From the NCBI RefSeq assembly GCF_049331405.1, contig NZ_CP186274.1, positions 6,758,001-6,822,000 of the forward strand: a DNA stretch of 64,000 nucleotides, written 5' to 3'. This document shows positions 34,877 through 44,400 of the stretch, one piece after another (positions within the stretch are counted from its first letter, which is position 1; each line of letters begins with the position of its first letter). Source of the DNA: PoT sp049331405. GTDB taxonomy: Bacteria; Planctomycetota; Planctomycetia; Isosphaerales; Isosphaeraceae. The position numbers were made by a program, and so were the translations under genes. The notes under the pieces were generated by a model that was not told the origin of the DNA, ran no database searches, and worked only from the letters and a program-made list of their open reading frames with translations.

Positions 34877-35674
34877 TTGGACCAGGATTATCGTCCATTT
34901 CAGGTCGTGGCGGAGAAGCTGGCACTCGAGGCCGGTACTCTGTTGCGAGAGGCATATGGCCGGGTCTCTGCCCGAGAGAAGGCCCCCGGCGATCTGGTCA
35001 CGGACGCCGATTTCGCCAGCCAAGCCCTCATCGCCGAAGGCGTCTCCCTCGCATTCCCCGAGCACACGTTCCTGGGGGAGGAGCAAGGGGCCGACTTCGA
35101 CCCGACCCGCCCCTGGCGCTGGATCGTCGACCCCCTCGACGGCACGATCAACTTTGCCCACGGCTTCCCGTTCTGGGCGGTCTCAATCGCGCTCGAGCAT
35201 GAGGGGAAGCTCGTCGTCGGGGTCGTGCATAATCCGCTCTCGTCCGAGACCTTCAGCGCCCGGCTCGGCGGGGGAGCGACCCGGAATGGCCAGCCGATTT
35301 CGGTGAGCCGCGCCGCGAACCTTCGCGACTGCCTGATCAGCACGGCCCTCCCGACGGATTTCCACCGCGATGCCGATCGCCTGATGGCGTACATGCGTCG
35401 CTTCTCGACCGGGACTCACTCCGTGCGCAGGACCGGTTCATCGGCCTTGAACCTGGCGCACATCGCCGTCGGCGGGTTCGACGTCTGCTACGCGACCTGG
35501 ATGAACTCCTGGGATGCCGCGGCGGGGGTCTTGCTGGTCCAGGAGGCCGGCGGGCGCATCACCAAACTGGACGGCGGGCCCTACGACCTGTACGGCGGCG
35601 AAATCCTCGCGACGAACGGCCGCGTGCACGACGAGTCCCTCCGCGTACTCGCCGAGGCACCGGGGACCGCCTGA
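34877..35674 (+). CDS. Inositol monophosphatase-family enzyme (TTG start)
   Basis: A 265-residue Mg-dependent sugar phosphatase. Metal-site motifs are LVTDADFAS near residue 40, LGEEQG near 66, WIVDPLDGTINF near 82-93 and NSWDAAAG near 208-215, all as in inositol monophosphatase/CysQ/SuhB proteins. It would dephosphorylate inositol phosphate or a related phosphorylated compound. The start codon is TTG at 34877, fixed by AAGGAG at 34864-34869 with 7-nt spacing. A PI-PLC-like gene follows on the same strand, which makes an inositol-phosphate substrate attractive but unproven. Confidence 0.85.
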   Translation: MDQDYRPFQVVAEKLALEAGTLLREAYGRVSAREKAPGDLVTDADFASQALIAEGVSLAFPEHTFLGEEQGADFDPTRPWRWIVDPLDGTINFAHGFPFWAVSIALEHEGKLVVGVVHNPLSSETFSARLGGGATRNGQPISVSRAANLRDCLISTALPTDFHRDADRLMAYMRRFSTGTHSVRRTGSSALNLAHIAVGGFDVCYATWMNSWDAAAGVLLVQEAGGRITKLDGGPYDLYGGEILATNGRVHDESLRVLAEAPGTA

Positions 35675-36030
35675 ATCGGCAGGCAGGATTGTCCCGATGC
35701 TATGATCTTCCATCATGATTGGTTGTATCTTCATTATTTGAATGATTGTCGATGGGCCGTTGTGTTGGTGGACGCGGCGGGGATTCGGGGCGAGATGGTT
35801 TCTTCCTCGATCCTTCATCACGCGTTCTCGGGCGGCGGTTCCAATGGATCCGCAACCTGCGACACGACCACGGAGTCGGTAGACCGCCATGCGCGGTCCT
35901 GGGCGATCCTCGCCGGCGGCTCGGGCGGGTCGAGGGGCACGGCTCCCGTCGTGCGCTCGCAGGCGATGAGCTTCGGCCTCGGGATGTCCCGGGTACCGAG
36001 GCGCTCTACCCGGCAACTTGGAGGATCTCC
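35675..36030. other. Intergenic region with extended -10 candidate
   Basis: 356 bp without a supported gene. An open frame continues upstream of the PI-PLC-like start but its sequence is not family-like. TGCTATGAT at 35698-35706 matches an extended -10 element and may start transcription of the next gene. A+T-rich sequence spans 35701-35760. Confidence 0.4.
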
Positions 36031-37176
36031 ATGCTCGTCCGACGGCTCTTGGCCCTGGTTCTCTCGGTCTCGGCGATGGGGGCGTGCGCGACTGCCGCGG
36101 ACGCGGAGGCGCCTCGACTCAACCAGATCCAGGTGATCGGTTCGCACAACTCGTATCACATCGCCCCGCACCCCAGCGTCCTCGCGTTGATCGCGGCGGG
36201 CGGGAAGAATCACGCGACGGGCCTCGACTACTCGCATCGAAAGCTCGCCGAGCAGTTCTCGGAGCTCAAGATCCGCCAGATCGAGCTGGACGTTTTCTCC
36301 GATCCCCAGGGGGGACGCTACGCCAACCCGACGGCCCGCAAGGTCTTGAAGGGGCTGGGGAAAGACCCCGGTCCCGACCCCGACGAGGGGGGAGCCCTCC
36401 GCAAGCCCGGGTTCAAGGTCTTCCACGTCCAGGACATCGACTACCTGACGACGGCCACCACGCTTGTCGATGCGTTGAAGCAGGTGCGGGCCTGGTCCCA
36501 GGCGCACCCGCGTCATGTCCCGATCATGATCCTGCTCGAGCTCAAGGTCGAGAAGTTCACCGCCCTGCCCACGCATCCGGCGGCCTTCACGAAGACCGAG
36601 TTGGATGGGGTCGATGCCGAGGTCCTCTCCGTCTTCAAGCGGGACGAGATCCTGACCCCGGACGATGTCCGCGGGGAATACTCGACCCTGCCCGAGGCCA
36701 TCCAGAAGCGAGGCTGGCCGAAGCTCTCCGACGTTCGCGGCAAGGTCATGTTCGCGCTCGACAACGAGGGCGAGGAGCGCACCCGATACCTGGAAGGCCA
36801 CGAGGCCCTCAAGGGTCGCCTGATGTTCGTCAGCGTCCCCGCCAATCATCCGGCCGCGGCCTGGATGAAGATCAATGACGTGTTTGCCGACTACGACCGC
36901 ATCGTCGAGGCCGTCCGCGCCGGGTTCATGGTGCGGACGCGCGCCGACGCCGATACCGCCGAGTCGCGCAAGAACGACACGACCCGCCGTGATAAGGCTC
37001 TTTCGAGCGGCGCTCAGTACATCAGCACCGATTACGCCGAGTCCCGGCCCGATTTCTCCCCCTATCACGTCCGCTTGCCCAAGGGCATCGCCGCCCGGAC
37101 CAACCCCATCAGCGGCGATCCCGCCCAGGCCGACCTCGATCTGGAAGGCCCCGTCGAGGCCAACTCGGGTCGTTGA
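36031..37176 (+). CDS. Secreted PI-PLC-like phosphodiesterase
   Basis: A 381-residue protein with a signal peptide (hydrophobic residues 5-20, cleavage near TAADA). The fold is the TIM barrel of calcium-dependent phosphatidylinositol-specific phospholipase C-like proteins: IGSHNSYH with the first catalytic His near residue 40, IRQIELDVFSD near 86, FHVQDIDY near 126 (second His region), ILLELKVEKF near 168 and STDYAES near 333. It likely cleaves inositol phospholipid or glycerophosphodiester headgroups outside the cytoplasm. GGAGG lies 6 nt before ATG 36031. It follows the inositol monophosphatase gene and is followed by a hairpin. Confidence 0.8.
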   Translation: MLVRRLLALVLSVSAMGACATAADAEAPRLNQIQVIGSHNSYHIAPHPSVLALIAAGGKNHATGLDYSHRKLAEQFSELKIRQIELDVFSDPQGGRYANPTARKVLKGLGKDPGPDPDEGGALRKPGFKVFHVQDIDYLTTATTLVDALKQVRAWSQAHPRHVPIMILLELKVEKFTALPTHPAAFTKTELDGVDAEVLSVFKRDEILTPDDVRGEYSTLPEAIQKRGWPKLSDVRGKVMFALDNEGEERTRYLEGHEALKGRLMFVSVPANHPAAAWMKINDVFADYDRIVEAVRAGFMVRTRADADTAESRKNDTTRRDKALSSGAQYISTDYAESRPDFSPYHVRLPKGIAARTNPISGDPAQADLDLEGPVEANSGR

Positions 37177-37240
37177 TCCCTCCCTGGCAAGGACTTGTAA
37201 TCAACTCACTCGCCTTTGGGTGAGCGGTAATCTTTGAAAA

Positions 37241-37275
37241 GGGCCCCCTCCGTCGAACAGAACGGAGAGGGGCCC
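37241..37275 (+). terminator. Terminator hairpin after the PI-PLC-like gene
   Basis: GGGCCCCCTCCGT (37241-37253) pairs, with a one- to two-base mismatch, with ACGGAGAGGGGCCC (37262-37275); GTATTGCTTTT follows. Confidence 0.65.
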
Positions 37276-37666
37276 GTATTGCTTTTGAGGCCTTTGGAAC
37301 TCGGAGAGGCTTCTCCGGGACCGATCGGCCTCGAGTCGATGCGCGCTGCCTGGGGATTGATCGCCACGTCTTCCGCATCAGGTCAGTCTTTGCACGCGAG
37401 TCGTCAGCCCATCGGGCACCTGCGCCAATACGTCCGTCGAGTGAGGTTTTGGCGGATTTTGATGGATTGTCCGAAATCATCGGTTGTAGTTCGAGGAAGG
37501 GGTGGGGGCATTTTGTCGGGCGTCGGTCGAGCGTCCGAGGCCCGATTGGGTCCACATCTGCGAACCCTGAGAACGTCCCGAGGATCTTGTCCGCATTCGG
37601 GTTAGCGATCGGCTGGGCGACTTTGTGGCCTGGGTAATTGCGGTCGTGGCGGCAAGGCATTCCGGG

Positions 37667-37675
37667 TGTTATACT
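37667..37675 (+). promoter_or_regulatory. Extended -10 promoter candidate for the giant envelope genes
   Basis: TGTTATACT (37667-37675) fits TGnTATAAT. No good -35 box lies at the usual spacing, which extended -10 promoters tolerate. The first giant gene starts about 150 bp downstream. Confidence 0.4.
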
Positions 37676-37823
37676 CGAGTAGAGATTGGCACGACGCAAC
37701 GATTGGAAAACGGACGCCTTCTCAGAAGAGTTTTCGCGACGAGGGCGTCGCCGAAGGTCCGGGCCCCGGGTCATTTCTCAACGGGGATTGATCCTCGATT
37801 TTTCCTCCTGAAGGTCCACCGAA

Positions 37824-40800
37824 TTGCAACGGCTCACGTGGCTGCTGTTGGGGAGTGCGCTCGCCTTGGGGGTTGTGTCGCCAGCACGAACCTGCAAGGC
37901 CGTCGAGCCTCCCGACTCGTCCGCGAAAACGGAAGCGAACCCGGTGGCCCCGACTCACGCCCCGGCCTCGGCTCCCGAATCGACTCCGGCTCCTGCCGCG
38001 GCCCCGGTCGCCGCACCGGCTCTCGCCAATCCGGCCGAGCAACCCCCCGTCAACATCCTGCTGAAGTCGCCGGCCGACTTCGGCGAGTTCTTGAAGTCGC
38101 TGCAACGCCCCGACTTCATCCTGATGTCGGGGGAGGAGCTCAAGAATCGCCTCGAGCGTGCCAGGGAGGGGGGCAAGCCCTCCGACCCCTGGGCGGTCGT
38201 GATTCGCTCGGTGGCCGTCCGCGGTGAAGTCGTTGCCGACCTGGCGAACCTCTCACTCGAGCTGAACGCCGTCCTCTCCTCTCCCGACGCGGCCTGGGTG
38301 CCGATCCGCCTCGACAATCTGACCGTGATCGAGGCCCGCGAAGGCTCTAAGGTGCTCCCGCTCAAGGTGGCCCAGGGGGGCGGCTGGCAGGTTGAGCTGA
38401 GGGGGGCAGGCGAGCACAAGTTGCAGGTCGACCTCAAGGTCCGGCTCCGCTCGAGCACCGAGGGGCAGCACCTCGACCTGGCGATCCCCGAGGCGGCGTC
38501 GACCGAGGTCCGCTTCGACGTGGATCAGGTCCTCAAAGATGCGACGGCCACGTCCAGCGAGTCGCTGGAGCTGACCCCCATCCGCGAAGGGAACGGCACG
38601 AGGGTCTCGGCGCACCTCTCACCCCGGTCTCGACTCGATGTTTCCTGGCGGGTCGAATCCGATCCCGCGGCGCAGCTACCCCCGCTCCTGACGATGCAGG
38701 GGGAGATCGCCATCGACCTCGATCCGGGTTCGTTCCGAACCCGATCCTCGTGGGTCGTGAGGTCGGTCCGAGGGGCCTCTCGGAGCCTCGAATTCCGGCT
38801 CGACCCCGACGACGAAGTCCTCGAACTTTCTCTGGATGGCCAGCCCGTGCCGGCGGGGCTCGAACGGGTCGAGAATGGCACGCGCCTGACGATCCAACTG
38901 ACGGAGCCCTTGCGTCCTGGGCCGACGAAGCGGCTCGTCATGGCCACGCGACGGAACCTCTCGCTCCAGTCGGCGGAGCGGATCACGTTCGGCGGCTTCT
39001 CCCTGGCCAACGCGAAGGAGCAGAACGGCGCCATCGGGATCGCGCAGGGGGGGAACCTCTTCATCAGCGGCACAACGGGTCGCGGGCTCCGCCAGATCGA
39101 CCCCAGGACTGGCCTCCCGGACGACCTCCGGACGAGGCCTTCCACCGTCCTGGCCTACCAGTTCGTCGACCAGCCGTTCGAGCTGACCTTGCGTGTCGAC
39201 GCCTCGCCCCCGCTGGTGCGGACCGACGCCCGGACCAACGTGAAGCTCGACGCCGGCCAGGCCCGAGTCGACACCTGGCTGAAGTACGAAGCGGCCAACG
39301 GACGCCTTTTCGACCTCCACGTGCGTCTCCCTCGAGGGCTCGAGCTCGAGTCGGTCGGCCCCAAGGAGATGGTCGAGTCGTCGCAGCTCATCCCCGACGC
39401 CGAGGGGAGCCGGATGCTGACGATCCGCCTGGCCTCCCGGCCCCAGGAACGGAGCAGCATCGAGATCCACGTCACCGGGCATCAGGCGATCGACGCATCC
39501 AAACCCGTGGATATTGCGCTCTTCCAGCCGAGGGAGTCGGCCTCGGGGGGGGGCCGCGTGGCCGTGGTCGCCGAGCGAAACTTGACGGTGGATCTCGTCG
39601 ACGACGAGGCATCGAACGTCCCCCTAGCCTCGTTCCGTCCCGCCCGCCAGGAGATCCCGATCGACTGGCCGTTGTCGCAAGGGGAGCCGTTGCGGGTCTC
39701 CCCCGCCCTCTGGCTCAACTACGACGGCAACCCGGCCGCTATGCCCCTGAAGATCGCGGTACATCCGAGGTCGGTCTCCGCCACCACGAACCTCTTCGTC
39801 GACGTCTCGCGACGGGGGATCGAGACGAGGCAGGAGACCGAGTGCTCCGTGCAGTTCGGCACGCTCGACCACCTCGACATCGAGATCCCGCACGCCCTCG
39901 TCCGGCGCTGGGAGCTCGAGAGCGACGACGTCGCCAGCCCCATCGACCTGGGGATGAACTCCTCGGGGGGGCGACTCGTCCGGCTCAAGTTCGCCGAGCC
40001 CGTGACGGACAAGGTCATGCTCGTCTTCCGGTTCAGGCTGCCCCGGAGCCTGCCCCTCTCGTCGGGCAAGCCGGTGGACTTGCTCCTCGACTGGCTGCGG
40101 ATCCGATCGAGCAACACGAACGTCCGCATGACCGCCATGCCCGAGTCGGGGATCCGGCTCCAGTCCCGTTCCGTGGAGTGGAGCCCGGTCGAGGACGAGG
40201 ACCCCGCGTTGGAGGACGGCCCGGCGCTGTCGGCTCGCCTCTCCCTGGCGACCACGGACGTCGACGGCACTCGCGATCCGATGGTGATGTCGGCCTCGGC
40301 ACTGACCCTGACCACCCTGCCCAACGTCGTGGCCCATCACCTCTGGCTGAGGACCATCCGGGGCCTGGACCAGGAGCTGAGGACGACCGCCCGCTACCGG
40401 CTCGAGACTCAGTCTTCGAACGTCTCGATCGCCCTGCCGAACAAGTCGGTGCTGATCCAGGCCAGGGTCGGTGGCGAGACGATCTCCCAGATCGAGCAAC
40501 TCCCGCAGGCGTCGAGCTACCGGTTCCAACTCCCCGAGCGTTTCCGCAATGGCCCGATCGCCTTCGAGGTCGAGTACGTCTCGCCGCGCCCGGAAGGGAC
40601 GCAGGCGACCTGGCAGCCTCCGCAACTGCTGGATGGGGGGATCGTGCAGCAGACCTTCTGGGAGATCCGCCTGCCGTCGAGCCATGCGCTCGTGGGGGTG
40701 CCGGAAGGCTGGACCGACGAAAACCACTGGTACTGGGATCGCTACGTCTGGAAGCGGAAGCCCTGGGTCTCGGCCGCCACGCTGGCCTCCTGGATCGGCA

Positions 40801-41369
40801 TCACGTCGCCGACTTCGAAGTCCACCGAGGATCTGGTCGAGGACGGTCGCGAAGGCTATCACAATTACATGTTCGGGCGCCCCGGCGCACCTTCGGAGTT
40901 CCGCCCGTTGATCTTCTCGAGGGCGGGGCTCGTCGGCCTCTGGTCCGGCTCCGCGCTCGCCATCGGGGTGATCGTCCTCTACCTGGGGTCCTGGCTGAGG
41001 ATCGTGGTCCTCGCCATCCTGGCCCTGGGCCTGTCGATCTGCCTGGCACTGCTGCCGAGCGCGACGATCCTCGCCCTGCAATCGGCGGCCATCGGGTTTG
41101 TATTTACGCTGGTCGCGGCGGTGATGAAGCGTCAGATCGAGCGGCCGAGGCCGCTGGCGTCGACTCTCTTCGGCGAGCCGGCTCCGCCGTCTGCGACCTC
41201 CGCCCTGCCCGGCTCCTCGATTCGGTCGATGGGGGTTGTCGGCTCCGACGAGTCGACCGCGATCCGAGTGCGGCCGGCCTCAACGGTGGATCATCTCCCC
41301 AACGTCGCCTCGATAAGTTCCGAGGCGAGTTCGGGCTCGGGGCGCACCGGCGTCGGCGACGATGATTGA
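37824..41369 (+). CDS. Large exported beta-rich protein with C-terminal membrane helices (module 1)
   Basis: A 1181-residue protein that I cannot assign to a family. A signal peptide (residues 1-26, ending RTCKA) is followed by a Pro/Ala-rich linker (about 30-75). The body is about 950 residues of alternating beta-strand-like sequence. Two or three membrane helices lie near 1034-1102, and a polar Ser/Pro-rich tail ends the protein. Recurrent units have the shape of an LP-containing strand, then a V/R-x-G-x-x-I strand (for example NVSIALPNKSVLIQARVGG near residue 870). No catalytic motif or Cys pair stands out. The start is TTG 37824 with GAAGG 8-9 nt upstream. Its last 8 bp overlap an in-frame ATG of the next gene. 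An envelope-spanning scaffold is plausible. Confidence 0.75.
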   Translation: MQRLTWLLLGSALALGVVSPARTCKAVEPPDSSAKTEANPVAPTHAPASAPESTPAPAAAPVAAPALANPAEQPPVNILLKSPADFGEFLKSLQRPDFILMSGEELKNRLERAREGGKPSDPWAVVIRSVAVRGEVVADLANLSLELNAVLSSPDAAWVPIRLDNLTVIEAREGSKVLPLKVAQGGGWQVELRGAGEHKLQVDLKVRLRSSTEGQHLDLAIPEAASTEVRFDVDQVLKDATATSSESLELTPIREGNGTRVSAHLSPRSRLDVSWRVESDPAAQLPPLLTMQGEIAIDLDPGSFRTRSSWVVRSVRGASRSLEFRLDPDDEVLELSLDGQPVPAGLERVENGTRLTIQLTEPLRPGPTKRLVMATRRNLSLQSAERITFGGFSLANAKEQNGAIGIAQGGNLFISGTTGRGLRQIDPRTGLPDDLRTRPSTVLAYQFVDQPFELTLRVDASPPLVRTDARTNVKLDAGQARVDTWLKYEAANGRLFDLHVRLPRGLELESVGPKEMVESSQLIPDAEGSRMLTIRLASRPQERSSIEIHVTGHQAIDASKPVDIALFQPRESASGGGRVAVVAERNLTVDLVDDEASNVPLASFRPARQEIPIDWPLSQGEPLRVSPALWLNYDGNPAAMPLKIAVHPRSVSATTNLFVDVSRRGIETRQETECSVQFGTLDHLDIEIPHALVRRWELESDDVASPIDLGMNSSGGRLVRLKFAEPVTDKVMLVFRFRLPRSLPLSSGKPVDLLLDWLRIRSSNTNVRMTAMPESGIRLQSRSVEWSPVEDEDPALEDGPALSARLSLATTDVDGTRDPMVMSASALTLTTLPNVVAHHLWLRTIRGLDQELRTTARYRLETQSSNVSIALPNKSVLIQARVGGETISQIEQLPQASSYRFQLPERFRNGPIAFEVEYVSPRPEGTQATWQPPQLLDGGIVQQTFWEIRLPSSHALVGVPEGWTDENHWYWDRYVWKRKPWVSAATLASWIGITSPTSKSTEDLVEDGREGYHNYMFGRPGAPSEFRPLIFSRAGLVGLWSGSALAIGVIVLYLGSWLRIVVLAILALGLSICLALLPSATILALQSAAIGFVFTLVAAVMKRQIERPRPLASTLFGEPAPPSATSALPGSSIRSMGVVGSDESTAIRVRPASTVDHLPNVASISSEASSGSGRTGVGDDD

Positions 41370-41409
41370 CGCAGGCGCACGAAATCTCTCCCGTACCAAG
41401 GACCAGGTG

Positions 41410-44400
41410 ATGGGATCCAAAGCGGGCGACCGGGTCTTGCCTGCCGGTCCGGCCAATGACCGTACTCGCGCGGATGGGGCGAAGCCGCGGCTCCTGGCGT
41501 TGCTGGCGTACGTCCTCGCGTCTACGCTCGCGGCGGCCCCGCCCGACGTGATTTCCGTCCAGGTGCCAGCGTCGAAGGTGGACACCGTCTTCCCGGTCGG
41601 GACGCAGTTGCGCGGGACCACGGCCGCAGAGCTGGATACCCTCGTCACCAAGGCTCGCGAGGGGAGCCGGCAGGAGTCGCGCGAGACGCCCCCGCGACTC
41701 CTGCGTGCGAAGCACACCGCCCGCTGGGATCAGGGGGCACTCATCGGCCGATCCGAGCTGATCGTCGCCAACGAGGCCGGCCGGCCGGCCGTGCTGACGC
41801 TCTCCCCCTGGTCGCCGGCGATCACCCGCTCGGACGAGAAGGCGAATCGGCTCCGGATGAGCGACGGCGGGCAGACGGCGGTCCTCGTCGACCCCACGGA
41901 TTCGACGATCACCCTGGGCTGGCAACTGCAGGCCAGGCCCAACTCGTCGGGCAAGGGGTTCTCGCTCGGCCTGCCGGAGAGCGTGACGACCAGCCTCGAG
42001 CTCGAATTGCCCGCGGGCTGGGTGCCCGAAGGGGTCGAGGGGATCTGGCAAGGCCCTCGCGAGGCCGGCGATGCCTCGCGCAAGCTCTGGCAGTTCGACG
42101 GCAGGGGGGGGCAACTCAACCTGAGAATCTCGGACCGCAACGTCCGGGGGATCGCCCCGACCGACATGGGGGTCTGGGTCTCGGGGCCGACGAGGGTCGA
42201 GCTGGCGGAGGCCTCGGCGAACTGGACGACCGACTGGGAGGTGCAGCTCGCCCCTCGGGGGACGCGGCGGATCCAGGTCGAGCTGGACCCTGGCCTCGAG
42301 TTCCTCGACGCGACCGGGCCGGGAGTCGAGTCGTCGAGCGCCGAGATCGTGGAGAACCGCACGCGCGTCTCGGTCCAGTTCTCGGCCAAGCTCACGGGCT
42401 CGACCCACGTGAAGTTCCGGGCGTTCACGAGGGTCCCGAGCGAGGGCCCCTGGGCGATCCCGGCGATCCGCCCGATCGACGCCCTCTGGACGGGGGGCCG
42501 GACGAGCCTCAAGCTCGACGCGAGCCGGATCATCTCCGCTTGCCGTGAGCAGGCCGGGCGGCGGGTCGCCCCCGAGCCGAAGGAGGTCTCCGAAGGGAAT
42601 CTCGTCGTTTTCGAGGCGAACGAGCCGAAGTCGGTCGCGGTCCTCGACTTCTCGCGCCCGAAGGTGGAGGCGTCGGTCGAGGTCCAGGGGCAGCTGCAAC
42701 TCGGCAACTCGGCCCCGAGGCTCGAGGCCCGCTGCACCTGGCGTCTCCAGCGAGGGGTCTTGCTCGGCCTGGACGTCGACCTGCCCCCCGCCTGGGTCCC
42801 CGAGCTCGTCCAGTTCGAAGGCATCAGCGCCGCGCCCGCCTGGCACTCCGAGTCGAGGCCCGGCGGCGAGGTCCGCGTCCACGTCATGCCCCCGTCGGGG
42901 GACTTCAGCCGGAACGACCTCGTCCTCGTCGTGGCCGCGACCGCCACGTTCCCGGGGGGCCGGGGCCCGATGTCGCTGCCTCGCGTCAGGCCGGTCGGCG
43001 TGCGGGTCAGCGATGAGCGCTGGGTCGCGAAGACCGAGGCCGGGCTCTCATTGCAGCCGACGGCTGCCAAGGGGCTGGCCTGGATTGACCCCAAGCTCAT
43101 CGCGAGCACGCCCGAGCGCGAGAAGTCGGGCTCGGCCTTCCGCGAGGCCCTCGCATGGCGCTGGCTCACCGACAGGGCCGAGGCCCGCGTGGAGCGCGAG
43201 CGGGTCGAGTCGGAGGCGACGGGGTCGGTCGTGCTCGTCGCCAACCTGACGCGGGATCGGCTCTCGCTCGACTGGACGATCCGCGTGCCTCGACCGCAAG
43301 GGGCGCAACGCACCTTGCTCCTGGCGGTGACCGACCCGGTCGCCCCCTTAAAGTCCTGGCGTTTCACCGAAGAAGGGAGCGGACTCGACGTCCCGTTCCA
43401 GTCCGTCAACCCGGCGAAGCATCCCTCGCTGATCTTGCCGGAGAACTCCGAGGCCTGGGAACTTCGCCTCCCGTCGCCGGCGAGGGGGCCGTTCACGATC
43501 CGAGGCCGCCTCGACCTGCCCTGGAAGGGTCGCGGGCAGGTCCCGCTCTTGACCCTGGCCGACCGCGTGCAGTGTCGCAATGTCGTCCTGGTCCAGGAAT
43601 CGCGTGAGGTCCGCTCGAAGGTCGAGAGCGACGGGCTCGAGAGGCTCGACCCCTCGGTCACGGCCGAGGCACTCGAGCTAATCTCCGAGACCTCGGGGGA
43701 CGCGGGCGATCTCATGGGGACTCGCCGACGCGCCGTGCATGCCTTCAGCTACCTTCGTCGAGGGGGCCGACTCGCCCTGACGACCGAGCGTCTGGATCCG
43801 GCCCAGAGCGAAGGGGTCATCGACCGCGCGGTGCTGACGACGTTCGTCGACCCGGCCGGGCCGTCGCGTCATTGCCTGGCCTTGCGGGTCGCCAGCAACG
43901 GCGCCCGCTCCCTGACGATCGGGCTCCCCGCGGGTGCCACCCTGCTCCGCGCCCGTCGCGATGGCCAGCCGCTGGTCCCGATCGAGACCGATGGCGGGTT
44001 CTCTCTCCCGCTGAATGGCCTGGTCTCGTCGCGAGGGATCAGCACGATTGCCCTCGATTACCTGACCCCCATGCGCGACGCGGGGGCCGACCGCGTCCTC
44101 AGGCCGGAGCGCCCGGCGTCGTCCATGCCGTTCCTCGCCTTCCGCTGGGAGATCGTCGCGCCCAAGGCCTGGCGCATCGACCAGGTCCGGGGGAGCCTCA
44201 CCAAGGCCGACCCGGATCCCGCCGAGTCGTGGATCGGCGACGTCCTCGGGGGGCTTTCCTCGAGCTGGGATCCGCGACGGTCCCTGACGAATCTCACCCG
44301 CAAGGAGATCTTCGATTCGTTCGACCGGCGAGGGCTCGGGGCGAAGCACCAGGAGATCACCCTGGGCGAGCTGCTCACTCGGTTCGACGTGGGCCCCTGG

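Larger units (their letters stand above)
37177..37823. other. Gene-free region before the giant envelope genes
   Basis: 647 bp with open frames on both strands but no start sites or protein-like sequence. It contains a terminator hairpin (37241-37275) and an extended -10 promoter candidate (37667-37675). Confidence 0.55.

Noticed and set aside
35746..36030. 95-codon N-terminal extension of the PI-PLC-like gene
   Set aside because: It would bury the signal peptide; GGAGG directly before ATG 36031 decides the start.
38750..41365. 871-codon plus-strand frame overlapping module 1
   Set aside because: Arg/Pro/Gly-biased sequence in another frame of the real gene; no signal peptide or domain.
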